Source: Paenibacillus sp. JJ-223 (GTDB lineage Bacteria; Bacillota; Bacilli; Paenibacillales; Paenibacillaceae). Taken from it: DNA of 64,000 bases. Made by a program: the position numbers and the translations under genes. Of the stretch, positions 35,442 to 44,292 are shown piece by piece. The notes beneath the pieces are model-generated. The model was not told the origin of the DNA. It ran no database searches and worked only from the letters and a program-made list of their open reading frames with translations. Location: the NCBI RefSeq assembly GCF_927798175.1, contig NZ_CAKMMP010000019.1, positions 62,001-126,000 of the forward strand. Direction: 5' to 3'. Numbering within the stretch: the stretch's first letter is position 1; the number at the start of each line of letters is the position of its first letter.

Positions 35442-35513
35442 GGCTGCCCGCGAACCGCGGGGGCCTTTGCCCGTCCCGTCCCAGTCGAGATTGAGATGCA
35501 GATGGGGACGGCA
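35442..35513 (+). other. Two intercistronic stem-loops after the solute-binding protein gene
   Basis: Between the binding-protein and first permease genes (146-base gap) are a GC-rich hairpin CCCGCG-AAC-CGCGGG (35447-35461, extended by GGC/GCC) and a longer one pairing CCGTCCC (35471-35477) with GGGACGG (35505-35511). No T run follows. Such structures often raise the level of the binding-protein mRNA over the permease mRNA. Confidence 0.6.
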
Positions 35514-35540
35514 GGCAATCCATAAAGGAGGTTTGTTACG

Positions 35541-36446
35541 TTGAAGCGGTATACGTCGTTGCGCAATAACTTGACCGGATACGCGTTCATCAGCCCGTTC
35601 ATTATCGGCTTTTTGGGCTTTACGCTGATTCCGATGTTCGTATCCCTGTACATGTCGTTTACGAGTTACAACCTGTTTACCTCTCCGCGCTGGATCGGCA
35701 TGGACAATTTCACTAAGATGTTTTTCGATGACCCGAAATACTGGAACTCAGTGAAGGTCACCTTCCTGTACGTGTTCATCGGCGTACCGCTGAGGTTGAT
35801 ATTCGCCCTCTTCGTGGCGATGATCCTGAATACGGGTTCCCGCATGGTCGGCACATACCGAACGTTGTATTATCTTCCTTCCATTATCGGGGGAAGCGTG
35901 GCCGTGTCCATCATGTGGCGCAACATTTACAGCAACGAGGGTGTCATTAACAGCGCATTGACGGCAATCGGGATCGGACCGATCAGTTGGTTTGGCGATC
36001 CGAATGCGGCGCTTGTGATGCTGATCTCCCTGTCCGTTTGGCAGTTTGGTTCCTCGATGCTGATCTTCCTGGCTGGATTGAAAAATATCTCGCCGGAGAT
36101 GTACGAAGCAGCAAGCGTGGATGGGGCTAACCCAGTCAGAAAGTTTTTCCGGATTACGCTTCCGCTTCTGAGTCCCATCATCCTGTTCAACATGATCATG
36201 CAAACGATCAGCGCGTTTATGACGTTTGTGCCTGCATATATCATTTCCAAAGGCGAAGGCGGCCCGATGGACGGCACGATGCTGTACTCGCTGTATCTGT
36301 TCCGCCAGGCGTTCATGTTCAACAATATGGGATACGCTTCGGCCATGGCCTGGATGATGCTGCTCATGATCGGTGTATTGACGGCAATCCTGTTCATCAC
36401 ATCCAAGTATTGGGTCTTCTATGAGACCGAGGGAGGGAAGAAGTAA
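35541..36446 (+). CDS. Sugar ABC transporter permease (MalF/UgpA type)
   Basis: This 301-residue membrane protein has six transmembrane segments and the permease cytoplasmic loop E-A-A-S-V-D-G-A-N-P-V-R-K-F-F-R-I-T-L-P (EAA motif) near residue 195. It starts with TTG, with AAAGGAGG 10 bases upstream. It is YesP-like in context. It pairs with the next gene, 2 bases downstream, to form the transport channel for the sugar bound by the preceding lipoprotein. Confidence 0.94.
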   Translation: MKRYTSLRNNLTGYAFISPFIIGFLGFTLIPMFVSLYMSFTSYNLFTSPRWIGMDNFTKMFFDDPKYWNSVKVTFLYVFIGVPLRLIFALFVAMILNTGSRMVGTYRTLYYLPSIIGGSVAVSIMWRNIYSNEGVINSALTAIGIGPISWFGDPNAALVMLISLSVWQFGSSMLIFLAGLKNISPEMYEAASVDGANPVRKFFRITLPLLSPIILFNMIMQTISAFMTFVPAYIISKGEGGPMDGTMLYSLYLFRQAFMFNNMGYASAMAWMMLLMIGVLTAILFITSKYWVFYETEGGKK

Positions 36447-36448
36447 CG

Positions 36449-37288
36449 ATGGTATGGAGAAAAGTAAAGTGGCCGGTATATCACGTATTCGTTGCTGCCC
36501 TCGCCCTGTTGATGCTGTACCCGGTGCTGTGGATGCTGTTCAGCTCCTTCAAGGAAAGCCGCACGATCTTCGTGACCGCCGAATCATTGTTCCCGACCGA
36601 ATGGATCTGGAGCAACTACGCGGACGGCTGGAAGGGAACGGCAGGCAGACCATTCATGCACTATATTACGAACTCGCTCGTTATCGTGGTGATCTCCACC
36701 ATCGGTGCGGTGTTGTCGTCATCACTTATCGCTTTCGGATTCGCAAGGCTGAACTTCAGAGGCCGGGGCTTCTGGTTCGGAATCATGATGTTAACCTTGA
36801 TGCTGCCGCATGACGTCGTGCTCGTGCCGCAATACATCATTTTCACGAAACTCGGTTGGCTGAACACGATTTTGCCGATCGTTGTCCCTACCTTTTTCGG
36901 GATGCCGTTCTTCATCTTCCTCATGGTACAGTTCATCCGCACCATTCCGAAGGAATTGGACGAAGCAGCCACGATTGACGGTTGCGGCAAGTTCAGGCTG
37001 TATTTGCAGATCATCATGCCATTGATCAAATCCTCGCTGGCAACCGCGGCGATCTTCTCCTTCTACTGGAGATGGGAAGACCTGCTCGGACCGGTGCTGT
37101 ACCTGAATTCGCCGGATAAATACACGGTGTCGATGGCGCTCAAAATGTTCCTGGACAGCGAATCCGCCTCTAACTGGGGAGCGATGTTCGCCATGTCGAT
37201 CGTCAGTCTGGTTCCGGTCGTTGCCGTATTTTTCATTTTCCAGAAACAGATTGTGCAGGGAATGAGCACCAGTGGGTTGAAAGGATAA
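36449..37288 (+). CDS. Sugar ABC transporter permease (MalG/UgpE type)
   Basis: This 279-residue protein has six membrane segments with the EAA loop E-A-A-T-I-D-G-C-G-K-F-R-L-Y-L-Q-I-I-M-P near residue 172. The N-terminus has the YesQ/MalG-like L-M-L-Y-P-V-L-W-M-L-F-S-S-F-K. It starts 2 bases after the first permease, so it is translationally coupled, and the intergenic GAGGGAGGAAG acts as ribosome binding site. Confidence 0.94.
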   Translation: MVWRKVKWPVYHVFVAALALLMLYPVLWMLFSSFKESRTIFVTAESLFPTEWIWSNYADGWKGTAGRPFMHYITNSLVIVVISTIGAVLSSSLIAFGFARLNFRGRGFWFGIMMLTLMLPHDVVLVPQYIIFTKLGWLNTILPIVVPTFFGMPFFIFLMVQFIRTIPKELDEAATIDGCGKFRLYLQIIMPLIKSSLATAAIFSFYWRWEDLLGPVLYLNSPDKYTVSMALKMFLDSESASNWGAMFAMSIVSLVPVVAVFFIFQKQIVQGMSTSGLKG

Positions 37289-37330
37289 TAGTGAAAACGC
37301 AACCAATTTGATCAGAGGAGGTTGTTGCCA

Positions 37331-38545
37331 TTGAATCAAACCGGAAGTGGCCAGAACGCTGCTGTGGCGACAGCGGCAGAAGGCGACAGCGGAAGGTCTG
37401 CCAGCTGGAAGTTCAACTTCGGCCCGGGTGCCGGCGTTAACGGGTATGTCAACGTTCGCGCCGACGCCCTGTATTCGGAAAAGGTAGGGTATGGCTTCGA
37501 ACCGGGTTCGCTCGTTTACGAGAAGCGGCGAGTGCTGGAGAACGGGATAGGGACCGGTGGAGGACAAGGCACGGCAGGCCAACAGGCCGAGCTTCGTTCA
37601 GGCTTCTGCATCCCGCTCAAAGCCTCGTTTCTGGTGGATGTGCCGGATGGTACTTATCAGGTGCTATTGTTAACCGGGGATGCTGCCACGGAGACGATGA
37701 CGCGGGTGAAAGCAGGAGAAGGCCGATTGATGCTGCCGACTGTTCGCACATTGCCTGGACAGTGCCAGGAGCTGCGCTTCTCCGTCGTTGTACGCGGCGG
37801 GCAGCTAAGGCTTTCATTTTCAGGTCCGGCTCCGCGTCTCAATGCATTGGAAATTACGCGGGCCGATCAGACGATGACGGTATTTCTGGCGGGGGATTCC
37901 ACCGTCACGGACCAGCAGGAGAGCGGGTATCCGTATTGCGGATGGGGCCAATTGCTGCCCGCGCAGTTCAAGCATGACGTAGCCGTCGACAACCATGCCC
38001 ATTCGGGGCGCAGCTCGCGCAGTTTTATCGACGAAGGGCGTCTGGATGCCATTCTTGAAAAGATCAAACCCAGCGATTTTCTGTTCATCCAATTCGGACA
38101 TAACGACGAAAAGCCGGACCCAGCGCGGGGAACCGAACCGTTTACGACATATAAGCAGTATTTGAAAAAGTACATCGATGCCGCACATGCGGCTCATGCC
38201 ATCCCCGTACTCATTACGCCTGTTCATCGGCGCTACTTCGGGGAAGACGGGAAGCTCACCGATACGCATGGCGATTATATCGTAGCCGTACGGGAACTGG
38301 CGGCGGAGGAAAACGTACCGCTGATCGATCTCGCTGAGCGAAGCCGGATATTGTTCGAGCAGGCGGGCGTGGAGGGCAGCAAAGATGACTTTATGTGGGT
38401 GCTGCCCGGCGAGTATTTGAATTTCCCTGAAGGCGTAGAGGATAACACGCATTTTCAGGAACGCGGGGCGCACCGTCTTGCGCAGCAGGTGGCGGAAGCC
38501 ATTCGCGAGCTCCGTTTGCAGCCGCTGCAGATGTATTTGCGGTAA
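37331..38545 (+). CDS. Rhamnogalacturonan acetylesterase-like SGNH hydrolase (CE12 type)
   Basis: This 404-residue protein has an N-terminal beta domain (about residues 20-165, beginning W-K-F-N-F-G-P-G) and a C-terminal SGNH esterase. Catalytic blocks are L-A-G-D-S-T-V-T-D (Ser), F-G-H-N-D-E and D-N-T-H-F-Q-E-R-G-A-H-R (Asp, His). This is the arrangement of B. subtilis YesT/YesY, which deacetylate rhamnogalacturonan. No signal peptide is present, so it likely acts on imported oligosaccharides. TTG at 37331 is chosen over TTG at 37322 because GAGGAGG directly touches the latter and is 9 bases from the former. It lies in the transporter operon. Confidence 0.88.
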   Translation: MNQTGSGQNAAVATAAEGDSGRSASWKFNFGPGAGVNGYVNVRADALYSEKVGYGFEPGSLVYEKRRVLENGIGTGGGQGTAGQQAELRSGFCIPLKASFLVDVPDGTYQVLLLTGDAATETMTRVKAGEGRLMLPTVRTLPGQCQELRFSVVVRGGQLRLSFSGPAPRLNALEITRADQTMTVFLAGDSTVTDQQESGYPYCGWGQLLPAQFKHDVAVDNHAHSGRSSRSFIDEGRLDAILEKIKPSDFLFIQFGHNDEKPDPARGTEPFTTYKQYLKKYIDAAHAAHAIPVLITPVHRRYFGEDGKLTDTHGDYIVAVRELAAEENVPLIDLAERSRILFEQAGVEGSKDDFMWVLPGEYLNFPEGVEDNTHFQERGAHRLAQQVAEAIRELRLQPLQMYLR

Positions 38546-38587
38546 ACAAACGTTAGCTTAACCAGCCCAAAGGAGGCAGACCAAATC

Positions 38588-38983
38588 ATGACGGATCATG
38601 CAGGGACGGCAGTTCATGACGCGAAGGGGCATGTGCATTGGGTTATTCCCGATGGGTATATTCCGCCGGAGAGCAGCGGCTCGCTCGAAAGCCACGAGAG
38701 CATTTGCGTGCTGAATACGGGAAGCAAGGATGCAGAGCTGGAGATCACCATTTTTTTTGAAGATCGCGAGCCTCTGGAACACATCAAAGCCGTCGTCCCG
38801 GGACGACGAACCAAACATATTCGCACGGCTTCCCTTCAAGCGAACGACCAAACCATTCCGGCAGGCGTGCCCTATGCCATTACGGTATCCAGCACCGTGC
38901 CGATTATCGTGCAGTACAGCCGGTTGGATACAACGCAATCCGAATTGGCATTGATGAGCGTTGTTGCCTTTCCGATTGCATAA
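38588..38983 (+). CDS. ASRT-family (Anabaena sensory rhodopsin transducer-like) protein
   Basis: This 131-residue protein matches the ASRT/DUF1362 family: H-W-V-I-P-D-G-Y-I-P-P-E-S-S-G, S-H-E-S-I-C-V-L-N-T-G, F-F-E-D-R-E-P, R-R-T-K-H-I-R, and P-I-I-V-Q-Y-S-R-L-D-T. The founding member binds sensory rhodopsin, but family members without rhodopsin occur in Firmicutes and have been proposed to bind small molecules, perhaps sugars. No rhodopsin gene is nearby. Position at the end of a pectin-type sugar operon, 42 bases after the esterase, supports a sugar-linked role by inference. AAAGGAGG precedes the ATG. Confidence 0.88.
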   Translation: MTDHAGTAVHDAKGHVHWVIPDGYIPPESSGSLESHESICVLNTGSKDAELEITIFFEDREPLEHIKAVVPGRRTKHIRTASLQANDQTIPAGVPYAITVSSTVPIIVQYSRLDTTQSELALMSVVAFPIA

Positions 38984-39004
38984 GCAGATTATCCCTGATG
39001 TACG

Positions 39005-39047
39005 AAGAAGGTTCCCATTCCGGATTTCCGGACAGGAACCTTCTTTT
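39005..39047. terminator. Convergent terminator between the ASRT gene and germination operon 1
   Basis: AAGAAGGTTCC pairs with GGAACCTTCTT, with an inner TCCGG/CCGGA, followed by TTTT. Confidence 0.88.
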
Positions 39048-39051
39048 GCTT

Positions 39052-40254
39052 TCAGGAGGAGTTGTACTTGTACGTGCTCGCATTCATAATGTTTACCTGC
39101 ACTTCAACCTTTCCCAATTTAAAATCGGTAACGGGATTTGCCCGGTTTCGGGCATGCTTCTTCCACAATTCCGGATTGTGGCGGTATAGATGCTCGGCTA
39201 GGCCGTAAGCGTCTACGTGGCGGGATTGGGCGATCTTGAATGTATGGCGGATATCCTTTTGAATTTGCTGCGCAGCGAGCCGTTCCATTTCCCGAACGGA
39301 GCTTGGCTTCCCGTGATCTTCGATGATCGATCCGTTCACTAAAGTGGTAAGGTCAAAACGAATACCGTTCCCTTCCGGTACTGCTTTGACGATCGTGCGC
39401 GGATCGCGAAGCGAAAGCGAGAGGAGCGGTACTTTTTTGTCCTCGGCATATACGTATAAAGGGTACTGGTAGACTTTCCCGTATTTGACGTATCGGGCAC
39501 CGAAAGCGTGCTGTTCCTCGATCCTTCCCTGATTATGTCCGCCTGAAACGACATAGAATCCATCCGTCTGAATCAGCGGAGGTTTTCGTTCCCCTTGGAC
39601 CCATGTCGTATTCACGGAGGTGATCGAGGGAACGAGAATCGTTGAGGCAGGCTCGCGGAATCCGTCCAAAAGCTGGTGCAATCGTATAGGCTCAAAGGAA
39701 GAGTACTGCTTGTACAGCTTCATCGGCTCAAACAATTCGATGGTCTGCATGGACTGGTTCAAGAGAGCAGAGGGCGATAACACTTTGTTGATCTCTTCCT
39801 TTGTTCCATAAATCCATGGTGTATACCGTAACTGGCCCGAATGCAGCAGCGTGTCGAAAATATCGGTCAGTTTGCTGTTCAGTGCGTTCTCGCTCAGCAC
39901 GATTGCTTTGACATGCGTCCATAATGTTTGCTGCTGCGAACTCCGATAGAGATCGTTGATAGCCATATTCAGCGTTGTTCCTTTGCCTTGCCCGATCCAG
40001 ATTTCGCTATCCTCCCGCTGGCTTGGTCCCTCCTGCTTGGCTATGCTCGAAAAATCTATGACTTGTGCATATGCGATATAGTGATCCTCTGTATAATCGA
40101 TACCGAGGGCCGTAATGAAATTGATGCTCTGCACTTCCTTGGAATCCCAGCATCCGGATAATGGAAGGACTGCTGCACATAGAAGTACCAGAACAAGCAC
40201 TTTAGATTTCAAAGGTTCGAAGCGGTTTATGAAACGGAGCTGCGGCTGCATCAT
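39052..40254 (-). CDS. Ger(x)C spore germination lipoprotein
   Basis: This 400-residue C subunit of a germinant receptor has a hydrophobic leader and lipobox L-P-L-S-G-C-W-D (Cys near residue 30). The GerAC fold follows: E-V-Q-S-I-N-F-I-T-A-L-G-I-D-Y at its start, then the domains typical of Ger(x)C. It is anchored on the inner spore membrane. ATG at 40254 overlaps the stop codon of the A-subunit gene (ATGA), showing coupling; a 50-codon in-frame extension is antisense-type shadow inside the A gene. It is the last gene of operon 1. Confidence 0.94.
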   Translation of the reverse strand: MMQPQLRFINRFEPLKSKVLVLVLLCAAVLPLSGCWDSKEVQSINFITALGIDYTEDHYIAYAQVIDFSSIAKQEGPSQREDSEIWIGQGKGTTLNMAINDLYRSSQQQTLWTHVKAIVLSENALNSKLTDIFDTLLHSGQLRYTPWIYGTKEEINKVLSPSALLNQSMQTIELFEPMKLYKQYSSFEPIRLHQLLDGFREPASTILVPSITSVNTTWVQGERKPPLIQTDGFYVVSGGHNQGRIEEQHAFGARYVKYGKVYQYPLYVYAEDKKVPLLSLSLRDPRTIVKAVPEGNGIRFDLTTLVNGSIIEDHGKPSSVREMERLAAQQIQKDIRHTFKIAQSRHVDAYGLAEHLYRHNPELWKKHARNRANPVTDFKLGKVEVQVNIMNASTYKYNSS

Positions 40255-41732
40255 GAAGAATCCTCTCCTGTACGCGTCGAGTCCTGCGTACGCAGGGCAG
40301 CCGGGCGGTTTACCCGGTCTTTGGAAGGCAGCATCGACACCGATTGCGTGAAATCTCCCGGGATGTAAGGAGAGACCGGGGATAGATAGGCAACGCCGTA
40401 ACATTCCAACGAAGCGAGATGGACAAGCAGCACAAATAATCCGATCATGAAACCGTACAGGCCAAGAGTGGTGGAAAAGAGGAGCAAAAAAATGCGAACT
40501 TGGGACGTTACCCCGCTCAGCACCGTATTCACCAGAATGTAACTGGAGATGACCGATATCGCCACCGTGACGATAATGGTGGGGGAAGTAATTCCGGCGC
40601 GGATCGCGGCATCCCCGATAATCAGCCCCCCGACGACGCTGACCGTTTGCCCAAGGGCTCTGGGGAGCCTTCGGCCGGCTTCATTGAACAGTTCGAACAT
40701 AAATATCATCAAAAATGCCTCCAGCGTGACAGGCAAGGGCAGGCCCATCCGCGTACCCGCGATGGTTGCCAGCAGCGGCAGGGGAACCTGCTCCAGATTA
40801 AAGCTGGTCAGCCCGATATAAAACGACGGAAAAAAACAGGCAATCAGCAGTCCGGCGATCCGCAAAATCCGCTCAAACGTCACGATAAAAAAAGGAGTGC
40901 TCTCATCCTCAGGGGATTTAAGCTGGTTAAAGAGAGTGGTCGGTGCGATGGTGGCGACCGGGGAGCCATCGAACATTACAGCAAACCGGCCGTTGAGCAG
41001 CGAGCTGACCACGTAATCGGGCCGCTCCGTGCTGTCCGTCAGCGGAAAGATGGTTTTCACGCCTCCCATCACCCCCCTCTCGATGACAGACGTGCCCATG
41101 AGGCCGTCAATCTTGATATGGTTTACGTTTCGCCGGGCCTCTTCCAAAATATCCGGATTGATGACGTCCTTAATGTACAGCAGGGCCACAGAGGTTTGGG
41201 TACGCTCCCCTTGAACGAATTTTTCGTAACACATGGAGTCGCTTTTTAACCGTTTGCGGATGAGCGCGATATTTGTGCTGAGTTCCTCCGTAAAACCGTC
41301 CCGGGGACCTTTCACAGAGGTTTCAATCGCTGATTCTTCCGGCGAACGCCCCGGCACGGAGGCGATATCGAGACTGTATGCCGGTTGGCCGGAACCAAAG
41401 ATCAGCAGTAACTGTCCGCTGAAGATGAGCCGGTTCATGTCCGGAATATTCCCGATATGGGCAATAGGGGTTAGAGCAAGTCCCAATTCAGTGGGCAGCG
41501 CCTTGCCGCTTTCCTGTGAAACATGCTCGATTCGTGGAACCACATACTGATTGATCTGTTTGAGGTCCGTCAGCCCTTCGCAATACACGAGGATTACGGG
41601 CCAAGCGGGATGGAGTTCTCCCGAAGGATACCCTTGAACCACGACGTCCGCGCAGGCACGGAACGTTTCTTTCAGGGAACTGAGCAGGGATTCATGCGAT
41701 TCAGCTTTTATCGTTTTCTGTTTCTGCTCCAT
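40251..41732 (-). CDS. GerA-family spore germination protein
   Basis: This 493-residue A subunit of a nutrient germinant receptor has a soluble N-terminal domain (about 1-265) including R-P-D-Y-V-V-S-S-L-L-N-G-R and F-D-G-S-P-V-A-T-I-A-P. Five or so membrane segments follow, with P-L-P-L-L-A-T-I-A-G-T-R-M-G-L-P-L-P and a C-terminal P-Y-I-P-G-D-F-T-Q. The ATG at 41732 follows AAAGGAGG by 6-7 bases; 43 upstream in-frame codons belong to the end of the B gene. The last 32 bases of the B gene overlap its start. Confidence 0.95.
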   Translation of the reverse strand: MEQKQKTIKAESHESLLSSLKETFRACADVVVQGYPSGELHPAWPVILVYCEGLTDLKQINQYVVPRIEHVSQESGKALPTELGLALTPIAHIGNIPDMNRLIFSGQLLLIFGSGQPAYSLDIASVPGRSPEESAIETSVKGPRDGFTEELSTNIALIRKRLKSDSMCYEKFVQGERTQTSVALLYIKDVINPDILEEARRNVNHIKIDGLMGTSVIERGVMGGVKTIFPLTDSTERPDYVVSSLLNGRFAVMFDGSPVATIAPTTLFNQLKSPEDESTPFFIVTFERILRIAGLLIACFFPSFYIGLTSFNLEQVPLPLLATIAGTRMGLPLPVTLEAFLMIFMFELFNEAGRRLPRALGQTVSVVGGLIIGDAAIRAGITSPTIIVTVAISVISSYILVNTVLSGVTSQVRIFLLLFSTTLGLYGFMIGLFVLLVHLASLECYGVAYLSPVSPYIPGDFTQSVSMLPSKDRVNRPAALRTQDSTRTGEDSS

Positions 41733-42819
41733 GATGTTTCCTCCTTTGGGAACGTGAGCTGAACCAGGCAGTGATTGTGGCAAGAATGGCGAGGGTTCCG
41801 AGATACAGCATATTGGCAGGGAAAATATAATGAACGAGCCAGGACTCAAACGTGATGTCATTAAAGGGAATCAGCATGCTCATAAACATCAGGATCGTTA
41901 TCGTGCTGATCAAGGCTACCCTTTTCCGAACGCTATTAATATGCCATATCTCCACCACGATATACATGGCGAGGGAGATTCGGGTAAAAGCTCCTGCGAG
42001 CCATTGGTAGATGGAGAAAAAATCGGTTTGGGCAATGTACTTTCCTAATGACGCGATTCTCCATTCTTCAAATGCCGGGTACCGCATCCGCGCAGCCTCA
42101 AAGGGGTCGAATTCGACGATAGCCCCGATCAGGGGGCCCAGCGTCAAACCTACCATGATGCAGGCCAGCAAGAGGTATTGCCACACTCGAATCCGCGATT
42201 TCAGATGCGGCTGGATGTACCAAATGAAGAGCAGTTCGAACAGACCCGCCAGACTATAGAGGGATCCTTTCAAAATAGGGGGCCATCCGTTCTCCAACAA
42301 GGGGAGCAGACGAGAATAGTCTTTGTATTGCATATTGACGATGGACACATAAAAACCGAGCAATACAACAAGCGGCAGCAGAAGGCCTGCCGTAAAGGCC
42401 ATCGCGCGCATGCCTTTATAAGCGGTATACCCGCATGCTGCCATCAAGGCGATGCTTGTGGCGATTACGGGAGTGTCCTGCAAATAGTTGGTTTTGGCCC
42501 AGGTCGTTGTGTCATGAAGCGTGAAATAGATCACCGAGAGGAAAAACAGGCTATTGGTGATCTTCAATAGCAGGCCGACCGGTCTCCCGAGCCGGTCCGT
42601 AAACCATTCATGCAGCGTCTGATGCTGAAGATGGCGGGAGACGTAGGCCAACATAAGGACGAATAGCAAAAAAGGGCCTGCAGACACAAGCACCGATATC
42701 CATGCATCCCGCTTGGCTGCCGCCAGCAGGGCAGGGATGATCAGAACGTGGCTGATCAGGCCGACACTTAACATGATGAGCATCATGGCTTGCAAAAACG
42801 AAGGCTTCATCGGTTTCAT
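41701..42819 (-). CDS. GerB-family germination permease subunit
   Basis: This 372-residue protein has about ten membrane segments and the GerAB/APC-type fold (F-L-Q-A-M-M-L-I-M-L-S-V-G at the start, L-A-G-L-F-E-L-L-F in the middle, I-S-L-A-M-Y-I-V-V-E). It is the B subunit, the probable germinant-binding transporter-like part of the receptor. It is the first gene of the operon, so the order is B-A-C, unlike the more common A-B-C order. The ATG follows a weak AGAGTG site. The structured element copy B lies upstream. Confidence 0.93.
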   Translation of the reverse strand: MKPMKPSFLQAMMLIMLSVGLISHVLIIPALLAAAKRDAWISVLVSAGPFLLFVLMLAYVSRHLQHQTLHEWFTDRLGRPVGLLLKITNSLFFLSVIYFTLHDTTTWAKTNYLQDTPVIATSIALMAACGYTAYKGMRAMAFTAGLLLPLVVLLGFYVSIVNMQYKDYSRLLPLLENGWPPILKGSLYSLAGLFELLFIWYIQPHLKSRIRVWQYLLLACIMVGLTLGPLIGAIVEFDPFEAARMRYPAFEEWRIASLGKYIAQTDFFSIYQWLAGAFTRISLAMYIVVEIWHINSVRKRVALISTITILMFMSMLIPFNDITFESWLVHYIFPANMLYLGTLAILATITAWFSSRSQRRKHHGAETENDKS

Positions 42820-42944
42820 GGGAGAGCACTCTTTTCCTGGATGAATGATATGCCGCTCTCAGCATTGTTAACGCGATGAAGCCATCTCATACCGCCAAAC
42901 CGAATAAGAGAGGCGATTGCCTTCGGACCCCTGTTGCATTTCTT

Positions 42945-43173
42945 GCTATATAAACCACACTAAACAATCACACAGGGCACTCCGAGTGCAGTACCATCTT
43001 TCGATCGCTGTTATCCCCAGATTTATTCAAATGCCCTTTTGCTAAGGGGAAATCCGGTGAACAGCCTATGCTTCCGAAGCAGCTTTCTGTCAGAAAGCTT
43101 TTAGACCGCTTCGCTTCTCCAGATTGGTTCTGCCCTCCGTTAACGTGTGTATCTTTTTTGCGGTTTATATAGC
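42945..43173 (-). repeat. Structured intergenic element, copy B
   Basis: This 229-bp element is bounded by GCTATATAAACC (42945-42956) and its perfect complement GGTTTATATAGC (43162-43173). On the minus strand its core matches copy A at 24657-24886 nearly base for base for about 150 bp. This includes the AGCTTTC/GAAAGCT hairpin, a CCCCTT/AAGGG-type hairpin and the block ATCTGGGGATAACAG. The terminal helices differ from copy A in sequence yet still pair. It lies 24 bases after the DMT transporter stop and before the B-subunit gene, both on the minus strand. Confidence 0.85.
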
Positions 43174-43197
43174 ATCCGGCTTGACGCTCAAGTCTAT

Positions 43198-44169
43198 TCA
43201 GCTCTGTCCGCTTCGTTCGGCATGGAGCGGAGATTGATGATTTGACGTGTTTGGCCGCCCTTGTTTTTTGCCGCTTAAATTGGTGCCGAGCACGCCCGCA
43301 ATGATGAGCAAGGCTCCGATGACATGGTACCCGCTGACCGGTTCATGCAAGATCCATGCTCCTCCCGCAATGGACACCAATGTGGACAGATTGCTGAATA
43401 CGCTCATTTTGGACGCTTCCAGATGGGTGAGCGCGAAGCTGGACAGCAGCGTCGAGAACATGGTAGACAGTATTGCCAAATAGGCCAGCGCCATGAGGTA
43501 TGTTCCATTTCCCAAAGGCTGGACATACTCGGCCATCGTACCTAAGTAGGCATGACGGACAAGGGAAACCGCGTTAAAGGCAAGGCAGCCGATCATCAAG
43601 GTGACCCAAGTGAGCTCCAGCGGTTTGTATTTTCGGGTCAAAGGCCGGGCCAACACGCCATACCCGGCGAAGGAGACGGCAGAGAGCAGGAGCAGCAGGA
43701 TTCCTTTCACATTGCCGATGGACATTGATGCCCCCTTCATAGCAAACAAAAAGACGACACCGGATACGGACAGCAGCAGAAACAGTTTTTGCGCCAGTGT
43801 TGTTCGTTCTTTCAGAAAGAGCGAAGCGAGAACAAGCGTAAACACCGGGACCAGTGCTTGGATAATGCCCGCTTCAGAGGAATTGGACGTGACGAGCCCG
43901 AACGTCTGGAAAGCAAAAAACAGGACGGGAGACAGCAGACCTAGCGGAATGATTCGCCATAAATCCTTGGCAGACAAGCGGATGCGCACCATGCCGAGCG
44001 CGATCGGCATGCTGACAACGATCAAGGAAAGAGCAAAGCGATGGGCTAACACGTCGAGCGGATGAGCGACGGCCACCGTCATTTTGGCAAACATAAAGGA
44101 TAAACCGATAATCATGGCATATAAAACGGCTGCAACGTAAGCGTAAGCCCGGGCAGACGTATGTTTCAT
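43198..44169 (-). CDS. EamA/DMT-family transporter
   Basis: This 323-residue protein has ten transmembrane segments arranged as two EamA repeats (A-D-L-W-R-I-I-P-L-G-L-L then S-A-V-S-F-A-G-Y-G-V-L-A-R-P-L). Members export amino acids, nucleosides or other metabolites. It is divergent from a MocR regulator whose operator lies in the shared promoter region, so the regulator very likely controls this exporter; the substrate might be related to pyridoxal or amino acids but is not shown by sequence. Structured element B follows its stop codon. Confidence 0.92.
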   Translation of the reverse strand: MKHTSARAYAYVAAVLYAMIIGLSFMFAKMTVAVAHPLDVLAHRFALSLIVVSMPIALGMVRIRLSAKDLWRIIPLGLLSPVLFFAFQTFGLVTSNSSEAGIIQALVPVFTLVLASLFLKERTTLAQKLFLLLSVSGVVFLFAMKGASMSIGNVKGILLLLLSAVSFAGYGVLARPLTRKYKPLELTWVTLMIGCLAFNAVSLVRHAYLGTMAEYVQPLGNGTYLMALAYLAILSTMFSTLLSSFALTHLEASKMSVFSNLSTLVSIAGGAWILHEPVSGYHVIGALLIIAGVLGTNLSGKKQGRPNTSNHQSPLHAERSGQS

Positions 44170-44292
44170 GTGATTTCCTCCAATCGTGAGTGATTGCAGC
44201 TCGGACAGCGAAGTGCAATGCCAAACAAACTTCCGTCATCTGCAAGAGCATCTGTTGTATGATCGTGTCCAATATACGCCCTGACAAGGCGT

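Noticed and set aside
40255..40404. N-terminal 50-codon extension of the Ger(x)C gene
   Set aside because: It lies within the A-subunit coding region and would place the signal peptide in the protein middle.
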